Below the pieces are notes generated by a model. The model ran no database searches. It was not told where the DNA came from and was given only the letters and a program-made list of their open reading frames with translations. Below are positions 1-9,911 of a stretch of DNA of 64,000 bases, one piece after another. The position numbers and the translations under genes were made by a program. Source of the DNA: Sideroxyarcus emersonii. Lineage in GTDB: Bacteria; Pseudomonadota; Gammaproteobacteria; Burkholderiales; Gallionellaceae. Numbering within the stretch: the first letter of the stretch is position 1; each line of letters opens with the position of its first letter. The stretch covers positions 1,549,001-1,613,000 of the forward strand of contig NZ_AP023423.1 in the NCBI RefSeq assembly GCF_021654335.1, read 5' to 3'.

Positions 1-432
1 AACCATGAGGCAGAGTACGTAAGAATTAGGGTCATTAACGATGCGCGACCAATGGCGAAAGAATGTCGTGCATATCTCGTTGGAATTGAAAAGAAACAAA
101 CCAACGGCGCTTTTGAGCCGACCATTTACTGCGACAGCATTCCCCTCGCATGGTCTTGCCGCGAAGAAAAAGCATACGAATCGGTAGACATACCAAACGG
201 AGTAGCGCAATTTATTGACGTCGTTTCCGTACGCAGCATTTCAGATAATTACCGACTCGAAATAAAACCCTTACCACATAGATATGTCGGTTTTCTTCAC
301 GACAAAGGCACCTTCCGATTAACAGTGCAGGTATCAGGAGAAAACGTGAAGCCCGTATTCATTCGTGTTCAGTTCACTTGGAACGGGAAATGGGATGATT
401 ACCATGTCCAGCCAGACGATTCTCACACCTAA
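1..432 (+). CDS. Hypothetical protein, 5' end outside the window
   Basis: The reading frame is open from base 1, so the first in-frame ATG (position 52) is probably internal and the gene starts upstream of the window. The 17 codons before that ATG read like coding sequence. About 143 residues are visible, ending in a soluble, beta-rich stretch (KPLPHRYVGFLHDKGTFRLT) with no signal peptide, membrane segment or motif I recognise. It may be the C-terminal half of a larger protein whose N-terminus is off-window. It is followed by 55 bp and a peroxiredoxin gene on the same strand. Function unknown. Confidence 0.6.
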   Translation, partial: NHEAEYVRIRVINDARPMAKECRAYLVGIEKKQTNGAFEPTIYCDSIPLAWSCREEKAYESVDIPNGVAQFIDVVSVRSISDNYRLEIKPLPHRYVGFLHDKGTFRLTVQVSGENVKPVFIRVQFTWNGKWDDYHVQPDDSHT

Positions 433-487
433 CTGCGCTTCCCCAATTAGAAAACCCAATTAAAGAATTAAAGGGGTTCACAATAGT

Positions 488-1084
488 ATGTCAGTCATTA
501 TGCTAGCCTCGAAAAAAATAAATATGAAAAACCTTCACGTACTGCCAGACGACCTGCCCGTTCCCCAGGATGACGGTGCGTGTGCCCATTTGCATGGCAT
601 GCAAATGCCCTCCATCTCCTTGGCAAGTACGTCTGGCCGCACAGTCGACCTCGGTTCGGAAAGCGGAATGGTCGTTGCCTATTTCTACCCCATGACCGGC
701 AGGCCGGATGCACCGCCGATGATCGGCTGGAACGAGATTCCGGGGGCGCGTGGATGCACGCCGCAAACCTGTGCTTTCCGCGATCATCATGCCGAGCTGC
801 GCGGATTGGGGGCCACGGTGTATGGCGTGAGTGCGCAAGCGCAGGAAGACCAGAAGGAAGCGGTGCAGCGCCTGCACCTGCCTTTCGAGTTGTTGAGCGA
901 TAGTGCCTTTGAATTGACGAGCGCCTTGCACCTGCCGACTTTCGAATACAACTCGTTACGCCTGATCAAACGGCTTACGCTCATCATCGAAGATGGAAGG
1001 ATACGCAAAGTGTTCTATCCGGTCTTTCCGCCGAACGAGAACGCGGACAATGTCATCGCCTGGCTGCGGACGAACAGGGCCTGA
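488..1084 (+). CDS. Peroxiredoxin, BCP/PrxQ-like thiol peroxidase
   Basis: Thioredoxin-fold AhpC/TSA-type protein of 198 residues, expected to reduce hydrogen peroxide and organic peroxides in the cytoplasm. The segment PGARGCTPQTCAFRD carries a Cys90-x4-Cys95 pair with the spacing of the PrxQ/BCP peroxidatic and resolving cysteines, and YFYPMTGRP precedes it as in the family. BCP proteins usually have about 155 residues, so the N-terminus is long. ATGs at 500 and 524 are alternative starts. The purine-rich AAAGGGG before 488 favours the longer form only weakly. It stands alone between unrelated genes. Confidence 0.8.
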   Translation: MSVIMLASKKINMKNLHVLPDDLPVPQDDGACAHLHGMQMPSISLASTSGRTVDLGSESGMVVAYFYPMTGRPDAPPMIGWNEIPGARGCTPQTCAFRDHHAELRGLGATVYGVSAQAQEDQKEAVQRLHLPFELLSDSAFELTSALHLPTFEYNSLRLIKRLTLIIEDGRIRKVFYPVFPPNENADNVIAWLRTNRA

Positions 1085-1276
1085 CCGCGAAAGATCGCTT
1101 TCGAAAATACACCCTCGCCGCAAGCAAGCAGGAACGGGAATCTTCATGACATATCGTCTAGCAACAAGGAAAGACGGCGATCTTCGGCATATATGCTTGC
1201 AGATCGCCTTTGGGTGCGGCTTGCAGGCAGCTTAACTAAGTGCAGATGCGCACGAGTGCGCGACAACCGCCTCTGA

Positions 1277-1606
1277 TCAATGCAGCGCGAGTATCCAGTC
1301 CACCAGTTCCTTCGCCTCGGCCTCGGACACGTCGGGGCGCTTCCACCCTGCAGGTGGCATCGGGACATAACCCCAGTGACCCACGCCGCCTTTCTTGATC
1401 ATTTGCACCAGGTTCGCTTCGGCATCGGCTTTGCCGCTGTATTTCTGCGCGATCGTCTTGAACCCGGTTGCCCTGCCGATCTTGTTATCCACCGAGTGGC
1501 AGATGAGGCATTGCTTCTCTTCGGCGAGTTTCTGCGGATCGGCATGGGCGGCCGAAACCACAGCCACGAAAGAGAGAGCTGCGATGGGAATCGATAACTT
1601 GGTCAT
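1277..1606 (-). CDS. Class I c-type cytochrome, periplasmic
   Basis: Small monohaem cytochrome c of 109 residues. An N-terminal signal peptide (MTKLSIPIAALSFVAVVSAAHA) is followed by the haem attachment motif CLICH and a distal Met in YVPMPPAG, the pattern of cytochromes c551/c552. The start at 1606 is preferred to an ATG 54 bp upstream because GGAAGATC directly precedes it and it yields a clean signal peptide. It probably carries electrons in the periplasm. Maturation would need the Ccm proteins encoded at 10.2-17.1 kb. The flanks up to 1084 and 1727 contain no other gene I can support. Confidence 0.85.
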   Translation of the reverse strand: MTKLSIPIAALSFVAVVSAAHADPQKLAEEKQCLICHSVDNKIGRATGFKTIAQKYSGKADAEANLVQMIKKGGVGHWGYVPMPPAGWKRPDVSEAEAKELVDWILALH

Positions 1607-1727
1607 GATCTTCCTTTGCTGGAGTAAGTTTATGTTCGCCGAGTCTGGAAGCATTAGCATTCTAGCCGTTTCCTGCCCATGATTTCATCTGCCGAAAATC
1701 GGAGGCATGACATCCAGACATATGGGA

Positions 1728-2531
1728 CTACAGCCCCGTCCCCTGCGATAGTCGTGCCAGCGGGTCCTGCCGATAGAAGCGCGCCAATAACCCATACACC
1801 GCCGGATACTCCAGCTTCAGCAGGTCAGACGCCTCGAAGAAATATTCGGTGAGCACCGCAAAGAACTCGGCCGGGCTCTCGGTGGCGTACGGGTCGATCA
1901 CCGTATCTTCGCCGTCGTCCACGCGGTGGCAGAGGTCGTCGTAGGCAGTTTGAAATTCGCGCGCCCATTCTGCCGGGTCGATGCCGGAATGCAGCGGCGG
2001 CCGGCCGTTGGCGTCACCGTTCTTCATGTCCAGCTTGTGGGCGAATTCGTGGATCACGACGTTGAAGCCCTCGCCTTGCCCGGAGTGTTCCACGTCCTCC
2101 CACGACAGCACCATCGGGCCGCCCTGCATCGCTTCGCCGCTGCGCACATGGCGGACATGGTGGACGACGCCGGCCTCGTCCATCTGCTCGCCGTCGTAAA
2201 TAAACTCGCCCGGATAGACCACAATCTCGCGCCAGCCTTCGTACCAGTCGTAGCCGATGTTCAGCACCGGCAGTGCCGCGAAGGCGGCGATGGCGGTAGC
2301 CATGCCGTCGTCCACCTCGATCCCGCCGGCCCCGGAGAACGCCTTGTCGGCCAGCAACTGCATCGCCAGTTCGCGCAGCCGCGCCCGCTCTGCGACCTCC
2401 AGCCCGTCGAACAGCGGCAGCCCCATGACCGCCTGCCAGGTTGCCTCGTCCAGCGCATGCTCGCCCTTGCCGCTGCTGAACAAGCTGGACAATAGCGCCA
2501 GAGGAATGTTCTTTGCATCACGCAACCGCAT
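1728..2531 (-). CDS. mtfA: MtfA-family zinc metallopeptidase (Mlc titration factor A)
   Basis: A 267-residue cytoplasmic protein with the zinc-peptidase motif HEFAH at residues 161-165 followed by KLDMKNG, the hallmark of the M90/MtfA family. In E. coli MtfA binds the repressor Mlc and links glucose uptake genes to metabolism. Whether an Mlc homologue exists in this organism is not visible here. Length fits the family (about 265). It is close to and co-oriented with the sugar kinase gene mak, separated by 48 bp, so a sugar-related role is plausible. Confidence 0.85.
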   Translation of the reverse strand: MRLRDAKNIPLALLSSLFSSGKGEHALDEATWQAVMGLPLFDGLEVAERARLRELAMQLLADKAFSGAGGIEVDDGMATAIAAFAALPVLNIGYDWYEGWREIVVYPGEFIYDGEQMDEAGVVHHVRHVRSGEAMQGGPMVLSWEDVEHSGQGEGFNVVIHEFAHKLDMKNGDANGRPPLHSGIDPAEWAREFQTAYDDLCHRVDDGEDTVIDPYATESPAEFFAVLTEYFFEASDLLKLEYPAVYGLLARFYRQDPLARLSQGTGL

Positions 2532-2579
2532 GTTCCGCTTTCTCTCTCAGATCGGGATTCATGGATGGAGACAGGACGA

Positions 2580-3467
2580 CTATAGCCACGCCGCGCCGCG
2601 CACGCCGCTTGAGTCGCCGAAGCGGTGCTTCACCAGCCTGGTATCCACCCTGTCCGAGAACACCCAGTTGCCCCATAGCTTCGGCACATTCGCATACAGC
2701 CGCTCGATGTTGGACATGCCGCCGCCCAGCACGATGACGTCCGGGTCGAGGATATTGATGACGTGTGCGAGGGAACGTACAAGGCGGTTCTCGTAGAGTT
2801 GCATGCTGCGCTCGCAGGCGACATCGCCCCGCCCTGCACGCACCATGATCTCTTCTGAACCCAGCGATACGCCCGTTTCGATCTGGTGCAGCTTCGCCAT
2901 GCCCGGCCCGGAGAGGAAGGTCTCGATGCAGCCGTGCTTGCCGCAATAGCATGGCGGACCGGGAAGTTCCTCCGCCTGCGGCCAGGGCAGCGGGTTGTGG
3001 CCCCACTCGCCGGCGATGCCGTTGGGACCGGTGAGAACATGGCCGTTGACGACGATACCCGCGCCGACGCCGGTGCCGAGAATCACGCCGAACACGACCT
3101 CCGCCCCTGCCGCCGCGCCGTCCGTCGCTTCGGACAGCGCGAAGCAGTTGGCGTCGTTGCTGATCTGCACCTTGCGTTGCAACAGGGATTCGAGATCCTG
3201 CAGGATGGGCTGGCCGTTGAGCACGACCGAATTGGAATTCTTCAGCAGGCCGGTAGCCCGCGAGAGCGCACCGGGCGTGCCGATGCCGAGCGAGCCCTGC
3301 TGCCCCAGTTCGGCTTCGGCATCGCGCACCAGCTGGGTGATGGTCTGCAAGGTTTCGTAGTAATCACCCTTGGGCGTGGGCACGCGGCGGCGCAGCAATT
3401 CGCGGCCGGCATCGTCGAGCGCGATGATCTCTATCTTGGTGCCGCCGAGGTCTATGCCGAGTCTCAT
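2580..3467 (-). CDS. mak: ROK-family fructokinase (Mak-like)
   Basis: A 295-residue ROK sugar kinase that should phosphorylate fructose (or a related hexose) with ATP. The phosphate-binding motif DLGGTK lies at residues 6-11, the catalytic Asp in NDANC at residue 105, and the ROK zinc site is formed by His157 (EWGHNPLPW) and the cysteines of CYCGKHGC (173-180). The order and wording of these motifs closely resemble E. coli Mak rather than NagK or NanK. It is transcribed ahead of mtfA. Confidence 0.85.
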   Translation of the reverse strand: MRLGIDLGGTKIEIIALDDAGRELLRRRVPTPKGDYYETLQTITQLVRDAEAELGQQGSLGIGTPGALSRATGLLKNSNSVVLNGQPILQDLESLLQRKVQISNDANCFALSEATDGAAAGAEVVFGVILGTGVGAGIVVNGHVLTGPNGIAGEWGHNPLPWPQAEELPGPPCYCGKHGCIETFLSGPGMAKLHQIETGVSLGSEEIMVRAGRGDVACERSMQLYENRLVRSLAHVINILDPDVIVLGGGMSNIERLYANVPKLWGNWVFSDRVDTRLVKHRFGDSSGVRGAAWL

Positions 3468-3581
3468 GGTCTGAAAAAGTGGAAATGTGCTTGTCAGTCA
3501 CGCATTGTACGGACAAAGATTGGATTGCCAACACGCCGGGTTCACGGCACGATGCACCCATGAAGACTTTTTGTCCGCCGC

Positions 3582-4523
3582 TTGAGGGTGCCTTTTCCCG
3601 CAGTCGGGGGTGCAGCCTTGCCTGATCAGGCCGCACTGCACGCATTGCTGCTCGATTCGCTCGAAGAGCAGATCGCCGTGATCGACCGCGAAGGCACCAT
3701 CGTTTACGTCAATCTTGCCTGGACAACCTTCGGGCTCGAAAACGGGCTGGCTTCCGCTTCTGCCGGCACGGGCAGCAACTATCTGGGGGTCTGCAACATG
3801 TCCGGCTCCGGCGGCGACAGCCTTGCCGGCGAAGCCGCAGAAGGGATTCGCGACGTATTGGCCGGCGAGCGCGCTTCCTTCCACTTCGAATATCCCTGCC
3901 ACAGCCCTGCGGAAAAACGCTGGTTCATGATGCGGGCTGCGCCGCTGCAAGGCGATCCGGGCAACCTGTTCGTGATCTCCCACCACAACATCACCCAACG
4001 CAAGCTGGCCGAGGAACAGGTCGAATACCTGTCGCTGCATGACCCGCTCACCGGGCTGGCCAATCGGCGTCATTTCAACCAGTTCCTGAACAACGAATGG
4101 CGGCGCGGCATTCGCAGCCGGTCGCCGCTCAGTTTTGTCATGTTCGATCTCGATCACTTCAAGGATTACAACGATGAACTGGGACATCTTGCCGGCGATC
4201 AATGCCTGGTCAGGGTTGGCCAGGTCCTGCAGGCGTTTGCCGGCAGGCCCAGCGACCTTGCGGTGCGGTATGGCGGCGAGGAGTTCGGCCTGCTGCTGGG
4301 CAGCACCGGCCTTGAGGCCGCTGCCAAAATCGCAGAGGCGGTCAGACAAAAAATCGAAGAACTCGACATGTACCATCGCGAAGCAAAAAGAATAACCGTT
4401 AGTGCCGGGGTGGTTTCTGTGATCCCGGATAGCCAACAGACGGAAATGCTCCTGGTTCGCGAAGCAGACAAAGCGCTGTATCTTGCGAAGCAGCAAGGCA
4501 GGAACCAGGTAGCCTGCGCATAG
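3582..4523 (+). CDS. PAS-GGDEF diguanylate cyclase
   Basis: Cytoplasmic signalling protein that should make cyclic di-GMP. A PAS domain (about residues 20-140, with IDREGTIVYVN) is joined to a GGDEF domain (about 148-310). The active-site loop is GGEEF at residues 231-235, and the inhibitory I-site RPSD lies at 222-225 with the exact five-residue spacing, so product inhibition is expected. No membrane segment is seen, so the PAS domain should sense an internal signal. The reading frame begins with TTG at 3582. A TTG at 3618 preceded by GGGGGT is an equally good start, and no ATG is available. Confidence 0.85.
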   Translation: MRVPFPAVGGAALPDQAALHALLLDSLEEQIAVIDREGTIVYVNLAWTTFGLENGLASASAGTGSNYLGVCNMSGSGGDSLAGEAAEGIRDVLAGERASFHFEYPCHSPAEKRWFMMRAAPLQGDPGNLFVISHHNITQRKLAEEQVEYLSLHDPLTGLANRRHFNQFLNNEWRRGIRSRSPLSFVMFDLDHFKDYNDELGHLAGDQCLVRVGQVLQAFAGRPSDLAVRYGGEEFGLLLGSTGLEAAAKIAEAVRQKIEELDMYHREAKRITVSAGVVSVIPDSQQTEMLLVREADKALYLAKQQGRNQVACA

Positions 4524-4540
4524 GCATCGGCCCCCTCCCG

Positions 4541-4569
4541 ATTCATTCTTGCCCCGCTGAGGGTATAAT
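4541..4569 (+). promoter_or_regulatory. Putative sigma-70 promoter of the aminotransferase gene
   Basis: A perfect TATAAT lies at 4564-4569, 31 bp before the GTG start. The hexamer at the expected -35 position (ATTCAT, 4541-4546) is poor, so the promoter is assigned mainly on its -10 element. Confidence 0.45.
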
Positions 4570-4600
4570 TCGCACTATCGTTCAACCCCAAGGAATAATC

Positions 4601-5794
4601 GTGTCTCTCTCCACCCGCGTACAAGCCATCAAACCCTCCCCCACTCTTGCCGTGACTGCCCGAGCGGCCAAGCTCAAGGCGGAAGGCAAGGACATCATCG
4701 GACTGGGCGCGGGCGAACCGGATTTCGATACGCCGCAGCACATCAAGGACGCCGCCATCGCGGCGATCAACAAAGGATTCACCAAGTACACCGCCGTCGG
4801 CGGCACGCCATCGCTCAAGGCAGCGATCATCGCCAAGTTCAAGCGCGACAACGGACTGGACTACACGCCAAAGCAGATCCTGGTCTCCTGCGGCGGCAAA
4901 CAGAGTTTCTTTAACCTTGTGCTTGCCACCATCAATCCCGGCGACGAGGTGATCATCCCCGCGCCATATTGGGTTTCGTATCCGGATATCGTGCTCATCG
5001 CCGAAGGCAAGCCGGTGATCGTACAGGCCGGCATCGAGCAGGGCTTCAAGATGACGCCGGCACAACTGGCGGCCGCCATCACGCCAAAAACTAAAATGGT
5101 GGTGATCAACAGCCCGAGCAACCCGTCCGGCGCGGTCTATTCGATGGAAGACCTGAAAGCGCTGGGTGAGGTATTGCGCAAGCATCCGAACATCCTCATC
5201 TCCACCGACGACATGTACGAGCACATCGCCCTGACCGATGCGAAGTTTGCCAACATCCTGAACGCCTGTCCCGATCTGTACCCGCGCACCATGGTGCTGA
5301 ACGGCGTGTCCAAGGCCTATGCGATGACCGGCTGGCGCATCGGTTACGCGGCGGGTCCCGAGAACATCATCACCGCGATGGAGAATGTGCAGTCGCAAAG
5401 CACTTCCAACCCGACCTCGATCTCGCAGGTAGCGGCGGAAGCTGCGCTGAACGGCGACCAGGGCTGCATCGCGCCGATGCTGAAGGCCTTCCGCGAGCGC
5501 CATGTGTATGTGGTGAACACCCTGAACAAGATCCCGGGCCTGAGCTGCATCATGGCCGGCGGCGCGTTCTATGCATTCCCCGATGCGCGCCAGGCCATCG
5601 CCACGCTGCACAAGAAGGGCACCATCAAGGAAGCGACCGATATCGCCCTGTCCGAATACCTGCTGGTGGAAGCGGGAGTCGCCGTGGTGCCGGGATCGGC
5701 CTTCGGCAGCGAGGGCTACATCCGCCTGTCTTTCGCCACGTCGATGGATAATCTGCAAAAAGCGCTGGAGCGCATGGCCAAAGCCCTGTCGTAG
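4601..5794 (+). CDS. aspC: PLP-dependent aspartate aminotransferase, class I (type Ib)
   Basis: A 397-residue class I aminotransferase that exchanges amino groups between aspartate (possibly also aromatic or prephenate substrates) and 2-oxoglutarate. The PLP lysine is Lys238 in NGVSKAYAMTGWR, SPSNPSG (171-177) supplies the cofactor-contact Asn, and GAGEPDFDTP near residue 36 is typical of the Ib subgroup rather than of E. coli AspC. Translation starts with GTG, supported by AAGGAA eight bases upstream. Only four bases separate its stop from the HDOD gene, so the two are probably co-transcribed. Confidence 0.85.
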   Translation: MSLSTRVQAIKPSPTLAVTARAAKLKAEGKDIIGLGAGEPDFDTPQHIKDAAIAAINKGFTKYTAVGGTPSLKAAIIAKFKRDNGLDYTPKQILVSCGGKQSFFNLVLATINPGDEVIIPAPYWVSYPDIVLIAEGKPVIVQAGIEQGFKMTPAQLAAAITPKTKMVVINSPSNPSGAVYSMEDLKALGEVLRKHPNILISTDDMYEHIALTDAKFANILNACPDLYPRTMVLNGVSKAYAMTGWRIGYAAGPENIITAMENVQSQSTSNPTSISQVAAEAALNGDQGCIAPMLKAFRERHVYVVNTLNKIPGLSCIMAGGAFYAFPDARQAIATLHKKGTIKEATDIALSEYLLVEAGVAVVPGSAFGSEGYIRLSFATSMDNLQKALERMAKALS

Positions 5795-5798
5795 CAGC

Positions 5799-6764
5799 AT
5801 GAGTATCGAGCAACAACAAGCTGTCGCCGCGGAGGTCTTCGCCGCTCTGGAGAGCGATCGCCTGGAGCTTCCCACCCTGCCGGACATCGCGCTGAAGATC
5901 CGCGAGATGATCGACGATCCGAACGTGTCGGCAGACGCCCTCATCCGCCTGCTTTCCACCGACCCGGCCATCTCTGCGCAGATCATCAAGACCGCGAACA
6001 GCGCGGCGTTCTCCAAGGGCTCACCGGTGAAAGACCTGCGTGCAGCGATCTCCCGCCTGGGTTATCGCATGCTGCGCAACATGGTGATGCTCATCACCAT
6101 GAACAATATTTTCAAGGCACAAAGTCCCGCCATCAATCAGAAATTGAACAGATTGTGGGATCACAGCCGCGAGGTCGCCGCAAACAGTTATGTCCTGGCA
6201 TTGCATCAAAAACATCTGAAACCGGAGCAGGCCATGCTGGCAGGCCTGGTACACGGCCTAGGGGCACTGCCGCTTTGCTTGTACGCCGACCGCCATCATC
6301 CCCGCCTCGAGCAGCAGACGCTGGAAGCACTGATCCGCAAGTTCCATCCGCAGATCGGCGTCAAGTTATTGGAGAGCTGGCATTTCCCTCCCGAGATCGT
6401 GGGGGTCATCGGACAATACAACCATCTGCAGCGCTCGACTGTGGATGGCGCTTCAGACTATACGGATGTGGTAACGGTGGCCAACCTGATGATGCCGACG
6501 ACTGCAAAATTCGTCGCGTGGGAAAACGTGCACGCTGCCAACAGGCTCGGCTACACGCCCGGCGAATGCCAGAACTTCCTCTCCTCCCATGCGGAACAGC
6601 TTGATGTTGTGCGCGAGATGCTGGGGTTTGCCCCATCGAACTCCGGGAAGCAGGCTCCGGCAACTCCTGCCATCGCGTCAACGACGCCGGCTCAGCCAAT
6701 GGCCGAAGAAAAACCGGACAGCACCACAGGAATGCTGTCCGGTCTGTTCAATCTGTTCAAGTGA
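5799..6764 (+). CDS. HDOD-domain signalling protein
   Basis: A 321-residue soluble protein whose first 200 residues match the HDOD fold (an HD-hydrolase relative without the metal site), recognised by LPTLPDIALKIREMIDD, LSTDPAISAQIIKTANSAAF and AISRLGYRMLRNMV. Such proteins act in c-di-GMP-linked, motility or stress signalling, and no enzymatic activity is established for the family. The C-terminal 70 residues are Pro/Ala-rich and end in a short hydrophobic helix. The ATG at 5799 is chosen because it follows the aminotransferase stop directly and gives the full domain. Confidence 0.8.
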   Translation: MSIEQQQAVAAEVFAALESDRLELPTLPDIALKIREMIDDPNVSADALIRLLSTDPAISAQIIKTANSAAFSKGSPVKDLRAAISRLGYRMLRNMVMLITMNNIFKAQSPAINQKLNRLWDHSREVAANSYVLALHQKHLKPEQAMLAGLVHGLGALPLCLYADRHHPRLEQQTLEALIRKFHPQIGVKLLESWHFPPEIVGVIGQYNHLQRSTVDGASDYTDVVTVANLMMPTTAKFVAWENVHAANRLGYTPGECQNFLSSHAEQLDVVREMLGFAPSNSGKQAPATPAIASTTPAQPMAEEKPDSTTGMLSGLFNLFK

Positions 6765-6772
6765 CCTGCTGA

Positions 6773-9766
6773 TCAGCGCCCGGCGCGCAACTTCGGCTCG
6801 GCCGGTGTGCCGAACAAGGTGAGCACGTTGTTGCCTGCGCGCATCTTGATCTCGGCATTCAGCGTCCCCACAAGCTGGTTGTTTCCGTTCACCTCGAACG
6901 AGCCGTTCGAACTCAACATTCCCGAAACAATCTTCAATTGGCGGATACGGCAGACACGATTATCAAGCAGGACTTGACCGATCATTTCGTCGAAATGGGT
7001 ACGGCCGCCAACCAGGTTATCCCGGCTCAGCAAGCGCGCAGTCTCCACGATGTCGACATTGACGGTTCCCTTCTTGACGGTAAAGTTACCATCCAGATGC
7101 GGGGCATCGTCCATCTGCGACAGTTTGGCGCCGGCCATCGAGAACAAGGCCTCGCCGCTCATCTCGCCTTCGACATGGAATTTCGGGAACATCTTGTCCA
7201 GATCGAACATCTTGGCGTCCAGGCTGCCTTGCAACTGCCAGCCGTTCTTCCAGCTTAATTTCGCGTTGCCCAGCAGGATGCCGTTGAAGATGTGGGCATC
7301 CATTTCGGTGAAGTTGATCTCACCGTCGCCCAAGGCCCCCTTCACGCTGAGGTCGCTGAACACGACTGCCGGCAACACCGGCAGGCTGCTTTCTTTCAGG
7401 TTCAGGCCAAGCTGCCAGCGGCCTTCGCTGTTTTGCAGGTCGACGCCGAACTTGTCGTCCGGGCTATGCAGCGCAACCCGGCTGAAGGCACCCTGTGCAT
7501 CCAGCTCCGCGATGCCGTCGAGCGTGGGCAACGCAACCTCATCGGTCACGATCTTCACGTGTTGCAAGGTCAGGTGCCGCACCGGGAATTGTGCGTTGCC
7601 GCCCAGCAGTTTCAGGCTGGCGGCCTGTTTGCCCAGTGCGCTCCCTTCGATGCTGACATCCTGCAACTCGGCCTCATTGATGACCTTGATCGAGGAAAGC
7701 AGCGAGAACACATTGAAGTTCAGCACCACAGCGCCGACTTTCACTTCCTGCGCATTGCCGACCGTGACGTTCCGCAGCTGCAATCTTGGAGGCAGCGATG
7801 CTGCGCTCAACTCGCCGATATGCACCGGCTGATTCAGCTGTGCAGAAAGGCGTTGTTCCAGCGGAGCGATGTATTCCTTGAGCGGATAGACGTAGGGCAG
7901 GACGATGACCACCAGCAGGGCCAGCGCGATCAGGCTGAAGGCGATCTTGCCGAGGGGCAACGGCTTGCGCGGCTTCCTGGCGACAGGAGCCTTGGTTGTC
8001 GCCTTGGCCTGGGACAACGCCGCCTGTTGCGCTGCCTGCTCGGCCTCGAGGATGGCTTGGGCCTTTGCACGATGTTCCGCCTCTGCCCAGGCTTGGGCCT
8101 GTTCTTCCGCCAGGGCCTGTTCTTCTGCCTGCCGGCGTCTGTCCTCATCCGCCTTGTGGCGGGCCGCCTCGGCCTCCTGCTTGAGTCGCTCCATCTCGGC
8201 AGCTGCACTCTTCTTGGCCTGCTTTCCGGATTCGGCCTTCGATTTGGCTTGCGCTTCCGCCTCGGCACGATGTGCAGCCTCCTGCTGTGCCGCCTCCTCG
8301 CCCTCAGCAACCGCCGGTGTCTCTGGGGGCGCCACATGAGCAACGACGGGGCTTTCGGGTACAGCCGGGCCGAGGAATTCATCCAGCTTGATCTCGAATG
8401 CCGGAGCCTCGGTTGTCTCACCTTCCTTGGCGGCACGGGCTTTTGCCTGAGCTTCGAGTTCTGCAAGCACGGCTGCGCGTTTGGCATCTTCTTCAGCCTC
8501 GCGTCTTGCAATTGCTTCGGCCTGGGCTTTGGCTGCCGCTTCTTTTTCTGCCTTGATGCGAGCCTCTTCCTGCTCGGCCTTCAGGCGTGCTTCCGCTTCC
8601 TGCCTGGCCTTTTCCTCGGCGATCTGTTTCGCGCGCGCTTCGGCCAATGCCTGCGCTTCCGCCTCGGCACGAATCCTGGCCGCTTCGAGTTCCGCCTTGA
8701 CGCGGGCGGCTTCTTCTTCGGCTTTCAACCGCGCAGCTTCCGCCTCGGCCTTGGCTTTGGCCGCCGCTTCCAGTTCGGCCTTGACGCGCGCCGCTTCCTC
8801 TTCCGCCTTCAGCCGCGCGATCTCGGCTTCGCGCTTGGCCCGCGCCTCCGCTTCGGCCTTGGCTTTGGCCGCCGCTTCCAGCTCGGCCTTGATGCGTGCC
8901 GCTTCCTCTTCCGCCTTCAGGCGCGCGATCTCGGCTTCGCGTATGGCCTTTGCTTCCGCTTCGGCCCTGGCTTTGGCAGCCGCTTCCATCTCAGCCTTGA
9001 TGCGTGCCGCTTCCTGTTCGGCTTTCAAACGTGCAGCCTCGGCCTCCCGTTTGGCCTTCGCTTCGGCCTCCTGCTGGGCGCGTGCCGCTGCTTCGATCTC
9101 GGCACGAACCCGCGCTTCGGCTTCGGCCTTTGCCTTGGCTGCCGCTTCCAGGGCCGCTTTGGCGCGCGCAGCCTCTTGCTGGGCCTGCATACGCGCAGCC
9201 GCTTCCTGCTTTGCCCTTGCTTCGGCTTGCTCGCGAATGAGCGCCTCCTGCTTGGCCTTGGCTTCGGCCACCGCCCTGGCACGCTCAGCCATCTCTGCTT
9301 CCTGCCGCGCCTTGGCCTCGGCTTTGGCGATCGCATCGGCATTCGCGCGCATTTTTGCCGCGTTCATTGCCGCTTCCAGTTCGCTGCGCGCGCGCGCGGC
9401 CTCTTCAGCCTTCTGCCTGGCGGCCTGCTCGGCCGCATTCGGTGCGGACGCAGGCCTGATCGTATTGAAATCGAGGTCCAGATCTTCCGGCGGCTTCGGC
9501 ACGAACATCTTCGGGGGGGAGATCTTTGGGGCGGTGATCTTGGGTTCGACGTGAGGCTTGTTTTTGTCGCGGATATATCCACCCGCAATCAACTCTCTGA
9601 GAATGTCATCCCAGCTGGCGCGTAAACTGGGCGGCGCACGCTTGGCCAGTTCTTCTGATGTGGATTTGCTGTCGATGAGGGACAGGATGCGTTTCAGATC
9701 ACTCGAAAGATTTGCACCTTCCTGTTCGCCTTTGGCGGTTTTGATGAATATCGTTTTTTTATCCAT
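6773..9766 (-). CDS. AsmA-like membrane protein with a very long Ala/Glu/Lys coiled coil
   Basis: A 997-residue protein with four parts. Residues 1-70 form a small helical domain ([21 protein letters not shown]). Residues about 115-590 are an Ala/Glu/Lys/Arg coiled coil built from repeats of the type [12 protein letters not shown]. One membrane helix lies at about 608-629. The last 365 residues resemble AsmA/DUF748-type periplasmic domains ([20 protein letters not shown], and a lipid-bridge-like beta-rich pattern). The cytoplasmic tail looks like a TolA domain II turned inward. AsmA-like proteins act in envelope lipid homeostasis, but no function can be assigned here. It overlaps no neighbour and starts just upstream of a tRNA promoter region. 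Confidence 0.7.
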   Translation of the reverse strand: MDKKTIFIKTAKGEQEGANLSSDLKRILSLIDSKSTSEELAKRAPPSLRASWDDILRELIAGGYIRDKNKPHVEPKITAPKISPPKMFVPKPPEDLDLDFNTIRPASAPNAAEQAARQKAEEAARARSELEAAMNAAKMRANADAIAKAEAKARQEAEMAERARAVAEAKAKQEALIREQAEARAKQEAAARMQAQQEAARAKAALEAAAKAKAEAEARVRAEIEAAARAQQEAEAKAKREAEAARLKAEQEAARIKAEMEAAAKARAEAEAKAIREAEIARLKAEEEAARIKAELEAAAKAKAEAEARAKREAEIARLKAEEEAARVKAELEAAAKAKAEAEAARLKAEEEAARVKAELEAARIRAEAEAQALAEARAKQIAEEKARQEAEARLKAEQEEARIKAEKEAAAKAQAEAIARREAEEDAKRAAVLAELEAQAKARAAKEGETTEAPAFEIKLDEFLGPAVPESPVVAHVAPPETPAVAEGEEAAQQEAAHRAEAEAQAKSKAESGKQAKKSAAAEMERLKQEAEAARHKADEDRRRQAEEQALAEEQAQAWAEAEHRAKAQAILEAEQAAQQAALSQAKATTKAPVARKPRKPLPLGKIAFSLIALALLVVIVLPYVYPLKEYIAPLEQRLSAQLNQPVHIGELSAASLPPRLQLRNVTVGNAQEVKVGAVVLNFNVFSLLSSIKVINEAELQDVSIEGSALGKQAASLKLLGGNAQFPVRHLTLQHVKIVTDEVALPTLDGIAELDAQGAFSRVALHSPDDKFGVDLQNSEGRWQLGLNLKESSLPVLPAVVFSDLSVKGALGDGEINFTEMDAHIFNGILLGNAKLSWKNGWQLQGSLDAKMFDLDKMFPKFHVEGEMSGEALFSMAGAKLSQMDDAPHLDGNFTVKKGTVNVDIVETARLLSRDNLVGGRTHFDEMIGQVLLDNRVCRIRQLKIVSGMLSSNGSFEVNGNNQLVGTLNAEIKMRAGNNVLTLFGTPAEPKLRAGR
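8460..9420 (-). repeat. Degenerate in-gene repeats encoding the coiled coil
   Basis: Tandem imperfect repeats rich in GCC, GCG, GAG and AAG codons encode the coiled-coil part of the gene at 6773-9766. Near-identical blocks recur at about 8,700-8,960, where [20 protein letters not shown] recurs with small changes. Repeats of this kind tend to change in number by slippage or recombination. Confidence 0.7.
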
Positions 9767-9867
9767 GATCCACGTTAGATATGCCTACTGTCGGCCTCGC
9801 ATGATTTCTGCGGGGGCGAGCCATAGCAAAATATATAAGAAATCTTCTCCCCAAGACGTTTCTCATA

Positions 9868-9896
9868 TTGACCAAAACGCTCACAGTCATTAGTAT
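9868..9896 (+). promoter_or_regulatory. Putative promoter of tRNA-Asn
   Basis: TTGACC (9868-9873) and TAGTAT (9891-9896) are separated by 17 bp and end 15 bp before the mature tRNA 5' end. Confidence 0.55.
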
Positions 9897-9911
9897 AGCG
9901 CCCTCATCAAT

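Noticed and set aside
4199..6016. A 605-residue minus-strand frame opposite the aminotransferase gene
   Set aside because: It overlaps three certain plus-strand genes and carries His/Arg-rich shadow sequence.
7292..9625. A 777-residue open frame on the plus strand opposite the coiled-coil gene
   Set aside because: It is a frame kept open by the biased Ala/Glu/Lys codons of the minus-strand gene. It has no start signal and only low-complexity Leu/Phe/Gly sequence.
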